A DNA stretch of 64,000 bases, taken from contig NZ_JAAIVB010000085.1 of assembly GCF_010974945.1 (NCBI RefSeq), forward strand, positions 186,001 through 250,000. Reading direction: 5' to 3'. Origin of the DNA: Noviherbaspirillum galbum (GTDB lineage Bacteria > Pseudomonadota > Gammaproteobacteria > Burkholderiales > Burkholderiaceae_D). Every line of letters begins with the position of its first letter. The stretch's first letter is position 1. A model generated the notes under the pieces. The model was given only the letters and a program-made list of their open reading frames with translations. It was not told where the DNA came from and ran no database searches. A program made the position numbers and the translations under genes. Below are positions 1 to 8,282 of this stretch, piece by piece.

Positions 1-2
1 GC

Positions 3-467
3 ATCCTGCGCGCCGCTTCCGAGTTCATCCGCGCCGCGGCGAGGAAAGAGGCGGAAGCCGGGCAGGAAGTATTCCGCAAGGTGGTCAACATCTCGTCCAC
101 CTCGGGCGTCATGGGTAACGCCGGACAAGCCAACTACGCCGCGGCCAAGGCCGGCATCAATGGCCTGACCAAGGCGCTGGCCAAGGAATGGGGACGCTAC
201 AAGGTCAACGTCAACAGCGTCGCCTTCGGCCTGATCAAGACCCGCCTGACGGAAGCGGCCGCCGATGCCGACGCCAGCATCGACATCGAAGGACGCAAGA
301 TCAAGGTCGGCGTCAATCCGCAGGTGCTCAAGAACGCCGAAGCGCTTATTCCGGTCGGCCGCGCCGGCACGCCGGAGGAAGCGGCGGGCGCGGTCTACCT
401 GTTCTGCTTGCCGGAATCCAACTACATCAGCGGCCAGGTGCTGGTCTGCGGCGGCGGCCGACCCTAG
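3..467 (+). CDS. SDR family oxidoreductase, 3' part (truncated by window edge)
   Basis: C-terminal portion of a short-chain dehydrogenase/reductase whose start lies before the window; the frame is open from base 3. The visible part has the catalytic Ser region (NISSTSG) and the Tyr-x-x-x-Lys pair in NYAAAKAG, followed by the helix and 'VNVNSVAFG' stretch that normally carries a PG; here Pro is replaced by Phe. The C-terminal GGGRP ending is usual for FabG-like enzymes. It probably oxidises or reduces a 3-hydroxyacyl-CoA or similar alcohol, because it is followed within 60 bp by an acyl-CoA dehydrogenase and an acyl-CoA ligase. The N-terminal NAD(P)-binding Gly motif cannot be seen, so cofactor choice is unknown. 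Confidence 0.9.
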   Translation: MLRAASEFIRAAARKEAEAGQEVFRKVVNISSTSGVMGNAGQANYAAAKAGINGLTKALAKEWGRYKVNVNSVAFGLIKTRLTEAAADADASIDIEGRKIKVGVNPQVLKNAEALIPVGRAGTPEEAAGAVYLFCLPESNYISGQVLVCGGGRP

Positions 468-521
468 GGCGGCTGAGCGTCTCCGGATGTTTCCCTTTTT
501 TTGCATGCTATCTGCACCGAC

Positions 522-1679
522 ATGAGCGCTTCTTCCCCTCCCTGGATGACTCCGGACCTGGAACTGTTCCGGGATTCGATCCGCAGGTTCTTCGACAACG
601 AGGTCGCGCCGTACGAGGACAAGTGGCGCGCCCAGCATCATCCCGACCGCGACATCTGGCGCAAGGCGGGTGAGATCGGCATGCTGTGCGCCAGCATCCC
701 CGAGGAGTACGGCGGCGGCGGCGGGGACTTCCTGCACGAAGCGGTGATCTGCATCGAGCAGAACCGGGCCTTGTCCAACAGCTTCAGCCTGAACGTCCAT
801 AGCGGCATCCTGGCGCATTACATCCTGCGCTACGGCACCGAGCAGCAGAAGCGCCACTGGCTGCCGCGGATGACGACGGGGGAGATGGTGGGCGCCATCG
901 CCATGACCGAACCGTCGGCCGGCTCCGACCTGCAAGGCATCAAGACGACGGCGGTGCGCGAGGGCGGCGAGTATGTCATCAACGGCTCGAAAACCTTCAT
1001 CACCAACGGCTACCATGCCGACCTGGTCTGCGTGGCGGTCAAGACCGATCCGTCCGCGAGAGGCCGGGGCGTGTCGCTGGTCATGCTGGAGACCCGGGAC
1101 CTCAAGGGCTATCGCCAGGGCCGGTTCCTGGAAAAGATCGGCCAGCGCGGCCAGGACACGGTGGAACTGTTCTTCGATGACGTCCGGGTGCCGGCGGAAA
1201 ACCTGCTCGGCGGGGAAGAAGGGCGGGGCTTCGCGCAGCTGATGGAACAGTTGCCGCAGGAACGCCTGCTGATTGCCATCGGCGCGGTCGCGGTGATGCA
1301 GCGCGCGGTGGAGGAGACTTCCGCCTACGTGCGCCAGCGCGAGGCCTTCGGGCAGCCGCTGATGGCGCTGCAGAACACCCGCTTCAAGCTCGCCGAATGC
1401 AAGACCACGGCGACCATCGCCCAGACCTTCGTCGACCAGTGCGTGATGCAGCTGATGGCCGGAAAGCTCGACATGCAGACCGCGGCGATGGCCAAATGGT
1501 GGACCACGCAAATGAATTGCCAGGTGATCGACGAATGCCTGCAGCTGCATGGCGGCTATGGCTACATGCTCGAATACCCCATCGCGCGCATGTACGCCGA
1601 CGCGCGGGTCGGAAAGATTTACGGCGGATCGAACGAAATCATGAAGGAAGTCATCGCGCGCGCCATCGAGCGCGAATGA
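522..1679 (+). CDS. acyl-CoA dehydrogenase, LCAD/IVD-type catalytic Glu
   Basis: FAD-dependent acyl-CoA dehydrogenase of 385 aa that makes the alpha,beta-double bond and passes electrons to ETF. The FAD/substrate motif AMTEPSAGSD is at about residues 128-136 and 'RQREAFGQPL' is near 271. The usual C-terminal catalytic Glu of MCAD/SCAD (YEG) is replaced by YGG (368-369), whereas a Glu is present in LPQERLLIA (E247), the position used by long-chain and isovaleryl-CoA dehydrogenases. I use ATG 522; a TTG in the same frame at 501 would add seven residues and has no better ribosome site. It lies between an SDR and an acyl-CoA ligase in the same orientation, probably one transcript. Confidence 0.93.
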   Translation: MSASSPPWMTPDLELFRDSIRRFFDNEVAPYEDKWRAQHHPDRDIWRKAGEIGMLCASIPEEYGGGGGDFLHEAVICIEQNRALSNSFSLNVHSGILAHYILRYGTEQQKRHWLPRMTTGEMVGAIAMTEPSAGSDLQGIKTTAVREGGEYVINGSKTFITNGYHADLVCVAVKTDPSARGRGVSLVMLETRDLKGYRQGRFLEKIGQRGQDTVELFFDDVRVPAENLLGGEEGRGFAQLMEQLPQERLLIAIGAVAVMQRAVEETSAYVRQREAFGQPLMALQNTRFKLAECKTTATIAQTFVDQCVMQLMAGKLDMQTAAMAKWWTTQMNCQVIDECLQLHGGYGYMLEYPIARMYADARVGKIYGGSNEIMKEVIARAIERE

Positions 1680-1709
1680 CGCGCCATCACCGGGACTGGA
1701 GACTGCACC

Positions 1710-3401
1710 GTGTCGACCCTGCACCATCGCTACTGGCCCAAGGGGTTCCCGAAAACCCTGCACGTTCCCGATACCAGCCTCGTCTACAACCTCGAGGTGG
1801 CGGCGCGCCGCTACCCGGACAAGCCGGCCCTGGTGTTCTACGATACGGTCCTCAGCTATGCCGAGCTGAAGCGGGAAGTCGACGCGCTGGCCGGGTTCCT
1901 GCAGCAGCGCTTCGGCATCCGCAAGGGCGACCGCGTCCTGCTGATGAGCCAGAATTGTCCGCAGTTCGTGGTGGCCTACTATGCCGTCATGCGCGCCGAT
2001 GCGGTAGTGGTCCCGGTCAATGCGATGAGCACCACGCGCGAGCTCGCGCATTATGCTGCCGATTCCGGCGCGCGGACCGCGATCGTCGCCCAGGAACTCT
2101 GGCCGGCGGTCACGCCGCTGCTCGGACGTGACGGCAAGGAAGCGATCGACCACGCGCTCGTGCTCCGGTATGGCGACTACCTGCGCGCGCCCACCGAATT
2201 GAACGTTCCCGATGTGGTGCGGGAAGCGCCCGCCGCCATCGCGCACGACAGGGCGGTTTCCTGGAACGCGGCGCTCGCCGCGGCCTGCGTTCCGGCGCCG
2301 CACCTGGCCGGTAAAGACGACATCTGCCTCTTGCCCTACACCTCGGGCACCACCGGTTTGCCGAAGGGCTGCATCCATACCCATGGCACACTCATGGCGG
2401 TGGCGGCCAACAGCCAGGCGTGGCGGCAGCTGTTCCCGAGTTCGGTGTTCTTCGCCAGCGCCCCGGCTTTCCATCTGCTGGGGATGCAGAACGGCATGAA
2501 CATTCCCATCCTGCTAGGCGCAACCGCGCTGCTGCTCACGCGCTGGGACCGCGACAACGCCGCCTCGCTGATGAGCCGCTATGGCGCGACCGCCTGGGCC
2601 GCTCCGCCCGCCATGGTGCTCGACTTCTTCGCCCGTCCCGACCTCGACCGCTACGACCTGTCCAGCCTGACCCTGATCACCGGCGGCGGCGCGGCAATGC
2701 CGGAAGCGGTTGCCCTCATGCTGCGCGAAAAGTACGGGCTCGAATACATCGAAGCCTACGGCATGACCGAGACTGCCTCCGGCACGCATGCCAATCCGCT
2801 GTGGCGCCCCAAGCGCCAGTGCCTAGGCATGCCGGTGTTCGGCGTGGATTCGCGCGTGGTCGATCCGACGACGCTGGACGAATTGCCGCAGGGACAAGTC
2901 GGTGAAATCGTGACCCACGGCCCGCAGGTCATGAAGGGTTACTGGAACAACGAGCCGGCGAACCGGGAAGTTTTCTTCGAACGCGACGGCAAGCGATTCA
3001 TTCGTACCGGCGACCTTGGCTACGTCGACGAGGACGGCTACTTCTTCATGTGCGACCGGCTCAAGCGCATGATCAACGTCTCCGGCTACAAGGTCTGGCC
3101 GGCGGAAGTCGAGAACATGATGTATTCGCATCCCTCCATCCACGAAGCCTGCGTGGTCGGCATGCAGGATGAACGCCGGGGCGAGTCGGTCAAGGCGATT
3201 CTCGTCGTCAAGCCGGAAAGCAAGGGGAACCTGAGCGAAGGCGACGTCATCGCCTGGTGCCGCGGGCAGATGGCGACCTACAAGGTGCCGCGCGCGGTGG
3301 AATTCGTCGATGCGCTGCCGAAATCGAGCACGGGGAAGATACTCTGGCGCGAGCTGCAGGAGAAGGAAAAGGGAAGCGTCAGCGGCGTGGACGGGAGATG
3401 A
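1710..3401 (+). CDS. AMP-forming acyl-CoA ligase (long-chain fatty-acid-CoA ligase type)
   Basis: Adenylate-forming enzyme of 563 aa that activates a carboxylic acid to acyl-CoA through an acyl-AMP. The phosphate-binding loop YTSGTTGLPKG is at 210-220, the A5 motif EAYGMTET at 348-355, the hinge/A8 region RTGDLGYVDEDG and DRLKRMINVSGYKVWPAEVE follows, and the catalytic Lys of PKSSTGK is K543. It starts with GTG 30 bp after the acyl-CoA dehydrogenase. It is likely the entry enzyme of this cluster; the acid cannot be read from sequence. A second, different ligase lies at 12411-13988. Confidence 0.93.
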   Translation: MSTLHHRYWPKGFPKTLHVPDTSLVYNLEVAARRYPDKPALVFYDTVLSYAELKREVDALAGFLQQRFGIRKGDRVLLMSQNCPQFVVAYYAVMRADAVVVPVNAMSTTRELAHYAADSGARTAIVAQELWPAVTPLLGRDGKEAIDHALVLRYGDYLRAPTELNVPDVVREAPAAIAHDRAVSWNAALAAACVPAPHLAGKDDICLLPYTSGTTGLPKGCIHTHGTLMAVAANSQAWRQLFPSSVFFASAPAFHLLGMQNGMNIPILLGATALLLTRWDRDNAASLMSRYGATAWAAPPAMVLDFFARPDLDRYDLSSLTLITGGGAAMPEAVALMLREKYGLEYIEAYGMTETASGTHANPLWRPKRQCLGMPVFGVDSRVVDPTTLDELPQGQVGEIVTHGPQVMKGYWNNEPANREVFFERDGKRFIRTGDLGYVDEDGYFFMCDRLKRMINVSGYKVWPAEVENMMYSHPSIHEACVVGMQDERRGESVKAILVVKPESKGNLSEGDVIAWCRGQMATYKVPRAVEFVDALPKSSTGKILWRELQEKEKGSVSGVDGR

Positions 3402-3428
3402 TTTTCGCGGGCATTACCGTCTACCCAT

Positions 3429-3509
3429 GTCATTCCCGCGAAGGCGGGAATCCCATTTCGCTCGTCCGGAGGAACGCAAAATGAGATCTCCGCCTTCGCG
3501 GGGATGACA
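3429..3509. repeat. inverted pair of REP-like elements
   Basis: The intergenic region contains TCATTCCCGCGAAGGCGGGA and, about 40 bp later, the inverted relative CTCCGCCTTCGCGGGGATGA. Each copy is itself a short hairpin (CCCGC-GAAG-GCGGG type) and the two are in opposite orientation, as in BIME-type REP pairs. This is the 'attcccgcgaaggcgggaat' element scattered in many beta- and gamma-proteobacterial genomes. It sits after a ligase stop codon and may stabilise the 3' end or slow read-through to the DUF35 gene. Confidence 0.75.
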
Positions 3510-3581
3510 GAGCCAGGCGACGACAGCAGGAAAAATGCGCTTGAAGCATCAAACACCTATATCAAGACATACCGGTAAAAC

Positions 3582-3980
3582 ATGGAAAACAACACGGCGG
3601 AAAAAACAGGCGTGGAACTGGTCTACCAGCAGCAGCTCGATGCCGGGCATTTCATGATCCAGCGCTGCGGAGGCTGCACGGCGCACGTCTTCTATCCGCG
3701 CCAGCTCTGTCCGCATTGCGGCTCCGCGGCGCTGGAGTGGGTCGCGCCGTCCGGCATGGGGACCGTGCATGCCGTGACGACGGTAAGGCGCAAGCCGGAT
3801 GCCGGCGGCGACTACAACGTATCGCTGATCGACCTTGATGAAGGCGTGCGGATGATGAGCCGCGTGGAAAGGTCGGGCGCCGTGGCAATAGGCGACCGCG
3901 TGCGGGCAAGCGTGCGCGTTTCCGGCGGCAAGGGCATGGTTCTTTTCGTGCCGGCCTCCGGTGAAGGAGAGCGGCAATGA
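3582..3980 (+). CDS. Zn-ribbon/OB-fold protein (DUF35 family)
   Basis: Small two-domain protein of 132 aa with an N-terminal rubredoxin-like zinc ribbon (C29-x2-C32 ... C43-x2-C46) and a C-terminal OB fold (about residues 52-130). DUF35 proteins are obligate partners of thiolase-fold enzymes; in steroid and related side-chain degradation they complete the active site of Ltp-type aldolases or bind acyl-CoA. Its stop overlaps the start of the next gene by four bases (ATGA at 3977-3980), implying translational coupling and a one-to-one complex with that protein. Confidence 0.9.
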   Translation: MENNTAEKTGVELVYQQQLDAGHFMIQRCGGCTAHVFYPRQLCPHCGSAALEWVAPSGMGTVHAVTTVRRKPDAGGDYNVSLIDLDEGVRMMSRVERSGAVAIGDRVRASVRVSGGKGMVLFVPASGEGERQ

Positions 3981-5155
3981 GCGCAACGCTGCGGGACCTG
4001 CGCGGCTCGGTTGCCGTGGCCGGCGTCGCCACCTTCGGCTGCGGCGAGGCCAAGGGTTTTACCGACATGGAACTCCTCGCGGGCGCGGCGCGGGCGGCGG
4101 TCGCCGATGCCGGCCTGACGATGCAGGATATCGACGGCCTGTGCACGGCCAGCGCCAGCGCGACCATGTGGACCATGCCTGTCGTGGAGTATCTCGGCAT
4201 CCGCCCGAGCTACATCGACGGCACCATGCTTGGCGGCTCGAGCTTCGTGGCCCACCTGCTGCCCGCGATGCAGGCCCTGCATTTCGGCCAGTGCAATGCG
4301 GTGCTGGTGTGTTACGGCAGCGCCCAGCGCAGCGCCACCTTCGGGCGCAAGGAAATCGTGGCCAGCCGCCGCTTCCTCGACCCGCAACCCTATGAAATGC
4401 CCTACGAGCCCTTGCTGCCGCTGTCCGCCTACGCGCTCGTGGCCTCCCGCTACATGCATGAATTCGGCGCCACCCGGCGCGACCTGGCGGAAGTGGCGGT
4501 CGCCGCCCGTGCCTGGGCCAGGCTGAATCCGGAAGCCTTCCTGCGCGATCCGCTGACGATCGAGCAGGTGCTCGACGCGCGCATGGTGTCCGACCCCTTG
4601 TCCGTGCGCGACTGCTGCATGGTCAGCGACGGCGCCGGCGCTTATGTACTGGTGCGCGCCGACCGCGCGAAGGACCTGCCGAAGAAGCCGGTCTATGTGC
4701 TGGGCAACGGCACCGCGGTATGGAACCGGCAGGTGTCCTCGATGGAAAACCTGACCGTCACCGCCGCCACCGCATCCGGCAAGGCGGCCTACGACATGGC
4801 AGGGCTGTCGGCGCGGGACATCGACGTGGTTGAACTGTACGACGCCTTCACCATCAACACGCTGCTGTTTCTCGAAGACCTGGGCTTTTGCAGGAAGGGC
4901 GAGGCGGCGGCGCTGGTGGCGAACGGCGGCATCGCGCCGGGCGGCAAGCTGCCGGTCAATACCAACGGCGGCGGGCTTTCCTGCGTGCATCCCGGCATGT
5001 ACGGCATCTTCACCATCATCGAGGCGGTGCGGCAACTGCGCGGCGAGGCCGGGGAGAGACAGGTGCCGCGCGCCGCAACCGCCCTGGCGCATGGCAACGG
5101 CGGAACGCTGTCCAGCCAGTCGACGGCCATCCTCGGCACGGCGGACGTCCTTTGA
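3977..5155 (+). CDS. thiolase-fold protein lacking catalytic cysteines (Ltp/SCP-x-like)
   Basis: 392-aa thiolase superfamily protein related to SCP-x thiolases and lipid-transfer-protein aldolases. At the position of the nucleophilic Cys it has MLGGSSF (84-90). The C-terminal CxG motif of true thiolases is replaced by AHGNGG (371-376). The HPG motif (338-340) and ELYDAFT with Y288 are kept. Loss of both cysteines argues against Claisen thiolysis; in Ltp2-like proteins, which also pair with DUF35 domains, the reaction is a retro-aldol cleavage of a hydroxyacyl-CoA. It is translationally coupled to the DUF35 gene just before it. Retro-aldolase is my inference; a thiolase annotation would be the automatic label. 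Confidence 0.88.
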   Translation: MSATLRDLRGSVAVAGVATFGCGEAKGFTDMELLAGAARAAVADAGLTMQDIDGLCTASASATMWTMPVVEYLGIRPSYIDGTMLGGSSFVAHLLPAMQALHFGQCNAVLVCYGSAQRSATFGRKEIVASRRFLDPQPYEMPYEPLLPLSAYALVASRYMHEFGATRRDLAEVAVAARAWARLNPEAFLRDPLTIEQVLDARMVSDPLSVRDCCMVSDGAGAYVLVRADRAKDLPKKPVYVLGNGTAVWNRQVSSMENLTVTAATASGKAAYDMAGLSARDIDVVELYDAFTINTLLFLEDLGFCRKGEAAALVANGGIAPGGKLPVNTNGGGLSCVHPGMYGIFTIIEAVRQLRGEAGERQVPRAATALAHGNGGTLSSQSTAILGTADVL

Positions 5156-5222
5156 CGAGTCATCGGCGCCAGTAAGGGGTTAAACTTGAACGGCAACACA
5201 CAACAACAAGGAGGATAGGAAC

Positions 5223-6374
5223 ATGATCCGCGACCAGGAAACCATGAATGCGCTGCTGGCCACCGTGAGCCGGTTCGTTCGCGAACGGCTGGTGCCGGCC
5301 GAGGCCATCGTCGAGGAAACCGACGAGATTCCGGAAGACATCGTGCGCGACATGAAGGAACTCGGACTGTTCGGCCTGACCATCCCGGAACAGTACGGCG
5401 GATTCGCCCTGACCATGGAGGAAGAGAGCCTGGTCATGTTCGAGATGGGAAAGACCTCTCCCTCCTTCCGCTCGCTGTTCGGCACCACGGTCGGCATCGG
5501 TTCGCAAGGCATCCTGATGGACGGCACCCCGGAACAGAAGGAAACCTATCTGCCCCGCCTGGCCACCGGCGAGATCATCGCTTCCTTCGCGCTGACCGAA
5601 CCCGAAGCCGGATCCGACGCCGCCTCGCTGCGCACCACGGCCGTCCGCGACGGCGACGAGTACGTCGTCAACGGCACCAAGCGCTACATCACCAATGCCC
5701 CGCACGCCGGCATCTTCACCCTCATGGCCCGCACCAACCCCGAGGACAAAGGCGCCGGCGGGGTGACCGCCTTCATTGTCGAGGCGAACACGCCGGGCAT
5801 CACCATCGGCAAGTACGACAAGAAGATGGGCCACCGGGGCGCGCACACCGCCGACGTGATTTTCGAGAATTGCCGCGTTCCCGCGAAGAACATCATCGGC
5901 GGCGTCGAAGGCAAGGGCTTCAAGACGGCGATGAAGGTCCTGGAAAAAGGGCGCATCCACATCGCCGCCATCGCCGTAGGCGTGGCCGAGCGCATGCTCG
6001 ACGATGCCTTGCGCTATGCGGTGGAGCGCAAGCAGTTCGGCCAGCGCATCGCCGACTTCCAGCTCATCCAGGCGTTGCTGGCTGACAGCAAGGCGGAAGT
6101 GTACGCGGCGAAGTGCATGGTGATCGATGCCGCCCAGCGCCGCGACCGCGGCGAGAACGTCGCGACCGAAGCCTCCTGCTGCAAGATGTTCGCCACCGAA
6201 ATGTGCGGCCGCGTCGCCGACCGCGCGGTGCAGATCTTCGGCGGCGCCGGCTACATGGCCGAATACGGCATCGAGCGCTTCTATCGCGACGTGCGCCTGT
6301 TCCGCATCTACGAGGGCTCGACCCAGATCCAGCAGATCGTCATCGCGCGCAACATGATCAAAGAGTGCGCATGA
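5223..6374 (+). CDS. acyl-CoA dehydrogenase, SCAD/MCAD-type
   Basis: 383-aa FAD-dependent acyl-CoA dehydrogenase. It has ALTEPEAGSD (123-132), VERKQFGQ near 265, and the canonical catalytic Glu in RIYEGSTQIQ (E364), so it belongs to the short/medium-chain or glutaryl/butyryl-like group, unlike the two YGG enzymes at 522 and 9322. A strong ribosome site (AAGGAGG) lies 8 bp before ATG 5223. The start of the downstream thioesterase overlaps its stop (ATGA), so the two are coupled. It probably performs one of the alpha,beta-oxidations of this pathway. Confidence 0.94.
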   Translation: MIRDQETMNALLATVSRFVRERLVPAEAIVEETDEIPEDIVRDMKELGLFGLTIPEQYGGFALTMEEESLVMFEMGKTSPSFRSLFGTTVGIGSQGILMDGTPEQKETYLPRLATGEIIASFALTEPEAGSDAASLRTTAVRDGDEYVVNGTKRYITNAPHAGIFTLMARTNPEDKGAGGVTAFIVEANTPGITIGKYDKKMGHRGAHTADVIFENCRVPAKNIIGGVEGKGFKTAMKVLEKGRIHIAAIAVGVAERMLDDALRYAVERKQFGQRIADFQLIQALLADSKAEVYAAKCMVIDAAQRRDRGENVATEASCCKMFATEMCGRVADRAVQIFGGAGYMAEYGIERFYRDVRLFRIYEGSTQIQQIVIARNMIKECA

Positions 6375-6775
6375 CGCCGGCGTCTTCCAGCCTTTATCCG
6401 CTCGACAATCCCGCGCTGGAAAGCATGGGCGTGCGCATCACCGCCTGGTCGGAAGACCGGGTGGAACTGGCGTTGAAGATCACGCCGGACATGCTGAACC
6501 GCAGCGGCGTGGTGCATGGTGGCACCATATGCTCGCTGCTCGATGCGGCGACCGGCTATTCCGGCCTGTATTCGTCCGATCCCGCGACGAAGCGGCACGC
6601 GGTCACCTTGTCGCTCACCACCAACTTCCTGGCCAATGGGGTGGGGGAGATGCTCACCGCGGTGGGCGTGGTCGAACGGCGGGGGAAATCGATTTTCTTC
6701 TCCCGCGGCGAGGCGTGGCTGGACGGCGGGCTGCTGGTTGCGACGGCGGTCGCGACGATGAAGTATCTCAGGTAG
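6371..6775 (+). CDS. PaaI-type hotdog-fold thioesterase
   Basis: 134-aa single hotdog domain. The helix-start motif NRSGVVHGGTICSLLDAA near residues 41-58 is the PaaI/YbgC-like signature around the catalytic Asp/Glu. These enzymes hydrolyse small acyl-CoA or aryl-CoA esters and rescue CoA from stalled intermediates. The start codon overlaps the stop of the acyl-CoA dehydrogenase (ATGA at 6371), which fixes the start and argues for co-translation. The frame is open further upstream inside the dehydrogenase, but that extension has no hotdog content. Confidence 0.88.
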   Translation: MTPASSSLYPLDNPALESMGVRITAWSEDRVELALKITPDMLNRSGVVHGGTICSLLDAATGYSGLYSSDPATKRHAVTLSLTTNFLANGVGEMLTAVGVVERRGKSIFFSRGEAWLDGGLLVATAVATMKYLR

Positions 6776-6863
6776 GGGGCGTCGACGGTTCAATGCGAGT
6801 TACGCCGGGCGTGGGAAATGGGATTCCCGCCATGTCCCCTCCCCTTGAAAGGGAGGGAGCTTT

Positions 6864-8063
6864 TCAATCCAACGGAACAACCCCACAAACCACCCCCGCC
6901 CCAATCAACGCCTCAATCTCCCCTGGTTCCTTCCCGAGCTCCTCCAACAACTCCCGCCCATGCTGTCCCACATGCGGCGCGTGCAGGCCGTCTGGTCCGG
7001 GAGTACCACCGAATACCGCCGCCGCCCGGGGCAATTGCACCAACCCCACATCCCCCATCGCATACCGTGAAATCGTCCCGTTATGCCGCACCTGCGGATC
7101 ATTCCCCAGCCCGGACTTGACGTTGACCCGCCCGACCGGCGCGCCTTCCTTCACCAGCCGCTCGACGAACACATCGACATCCTGCTCGAGCGCGATCGGA
7201 TCGAGGATCTCGCGCAGCGCCTGGTAATTCCGCCGCCTCGCCTCCATGGTCGCGAAGCGCGGATCCTGGGTGAGCTCGGGTCGCCCGAAGCCGCGGCAGA
7301 ATGCGGCGAATTCGTCAGGTTGCGGCGTCATGCTGGTGAACCAGCCATTGCGGCATTGCCAGGGTTTCTGGTTGGCACCGAATTCCGGTGCGCGCGGCGG
7401 CGGATCTTCCAGGAAACTCTGGTTGTACATGGCTTCCGGCCAGAGAAAGGCGATGCTCGCGTCCAGCATCGCGAGTTCGATCTTTTGGCCTTCGCCGGAC
7501 ACATGCCGCGCATGCAGCGCGGCGCACAGGGCCTGGGCCGCATGCAGCGCCGTCAGCTTGTCGCACATCAGCGTCGGCAGCAAGCCCGGCGTGCCGGTCT
7601 CGGCGTTGCCGTGCGCGTCGGCGAAGCCCGATGCCGCCTGGATGACGTAATCGTAGACCCGGGCATGGGAATAAGGGCCGCTCTGCCCGAAACCGGAAAT
7701 GGAGAGATAGATCAGCCCCGGATTCGACTTCCGCACCTCCTCGTACGACAGGCCGAGCCGCGCCATCGTCCCCGGGCGGAAATTCTCGATCAGGATGTCG
7801 GCGCCGCGGATGAATTCGTGCAGCAGTTCGCGGGCCTGCGCCAGTTTCAGGTCCAGCGCGATGGAGCGCTTGCCCCGGTTGATCGCCATGAACATGGCGG
7901 AAATGTCGCCCTTGGCCGGACCGACGCGCCGGCTCATGTCGCCGCCGGGCGGTTCGATCTTGATCACGTCCGCGCCTTGTTCGGCCAGCATGCCCGCGGC
8001 CATGGGCCCCGACACCACCGCCGACAGATCGATTACCTTCACTCCCGACAGCGGTCCCGTCAT
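6864..8063 (-). CDS. CaiB/BaiF family CoA-transferase
   Basis: 399-aa class III CoA-transferase, which moves CoA between carboxylic acids through a mixed anhydride on an Asp. The N-terminus LSGVKVIDLSAVVSGPMAAG and the stretch IENFRPGTMARLGL are typical; D168 in MCDKLTA aligns with the catalytic Asp of formyl-CoA transferase. The start at 8063 is preceded on the minus strand by GAGGAG 8 bp away; the open frame continues far upstream but overlaps the divergent gene and is not coding. It is the only minus-strand gene in the acyl-CoA cluster and faces the flavoprotein at 8283. Confidence 0.92.
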   Translation of the reverse strand: MTGPLSGVKVIDLSAVVSGPMAAGMLAEQGADVIKIEPPGGDMSRRVGPAKGDISAMFMAINRGKRSIALDLKLAQARELLHEFIRGADILIENFRPGTMARLGLSYEEVRKSNPGLIYLSISGFGQSGPYSHARVYDYVIQAASGFADAHGNAETGTPGLLPTLMCDKLTALHAAQALCAALHARHVSGEGQKIELAMLDASIAFLWPEAMYNQSFLEDPPPRAPEFGANQKPWQCRNGWFTSMTPQPDEFAAFCRGFGRPELTQDPRFATMEARRRNYQALREILDPIALEQDVDVFVERLVKEGAPVGRVNVKSGLGNDPQVRHNGTISRYAMGDVGLVQLPRAAAVFGGTPGPDGLHAPHVGQHGRELLEELGKEPGEIEALIGAGVVCGVVPLD

Positions 8064-8171
8064 GTCTCGTCTCCTCGGTTGTATTCCGGCTTTTCTGCAT
8101 ATTAGAGAAGCGCGGCGACAATGAAAAGCGCTTTGCCTCGACTTTTGCGCGGCGGGCAAACAAAACCGCGT

Positions 8172-8188
8172 TTGGCACATTTTGCCAA
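8172..8188. promoter_or_regulatory. dyad operator candidate between divergent genes
   Basis: TTGGCACATTTTGCCAA is a perfect 6-bp inverted repeat with a 5-bp centre in the 219-bp intergenic region between the CoA-transferase (start 8063, minus) and the flavoprotein (start 8283, plus). A looser TTTGCC...GGCAAA dyad lies about 35 bp to its left. Position and symmetry suggest a binding site for a dimeric regulator of both genes; no regulator gene is nearby. Confidence 0.4.
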
Positions 8189-8282
8189 TCGAATTGAAGG
8201 ACAAGGCCATTGAGCCGCGGCGGTACAAGCGGCTAATCTCTTTCGCAAGGATACAGACAACATTGAGGAACGAGGAGACGCC

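Noticed and set aside
3812-5092. Long open minus-strand frame (about 426 codons) opposite the thiolase-fold gene
   Set aside because: His/Arg/Gly-rich composition typical of antisense frames in high-GC DNA; no motif; the plus-strand gene is clearly coding.
7083-8105. Plus-strand frame of 340 codons opposite the CoA-transferase
   Set aside because: It mirrors a conserved CaiB/BaiF protein and has no domain content of its own.
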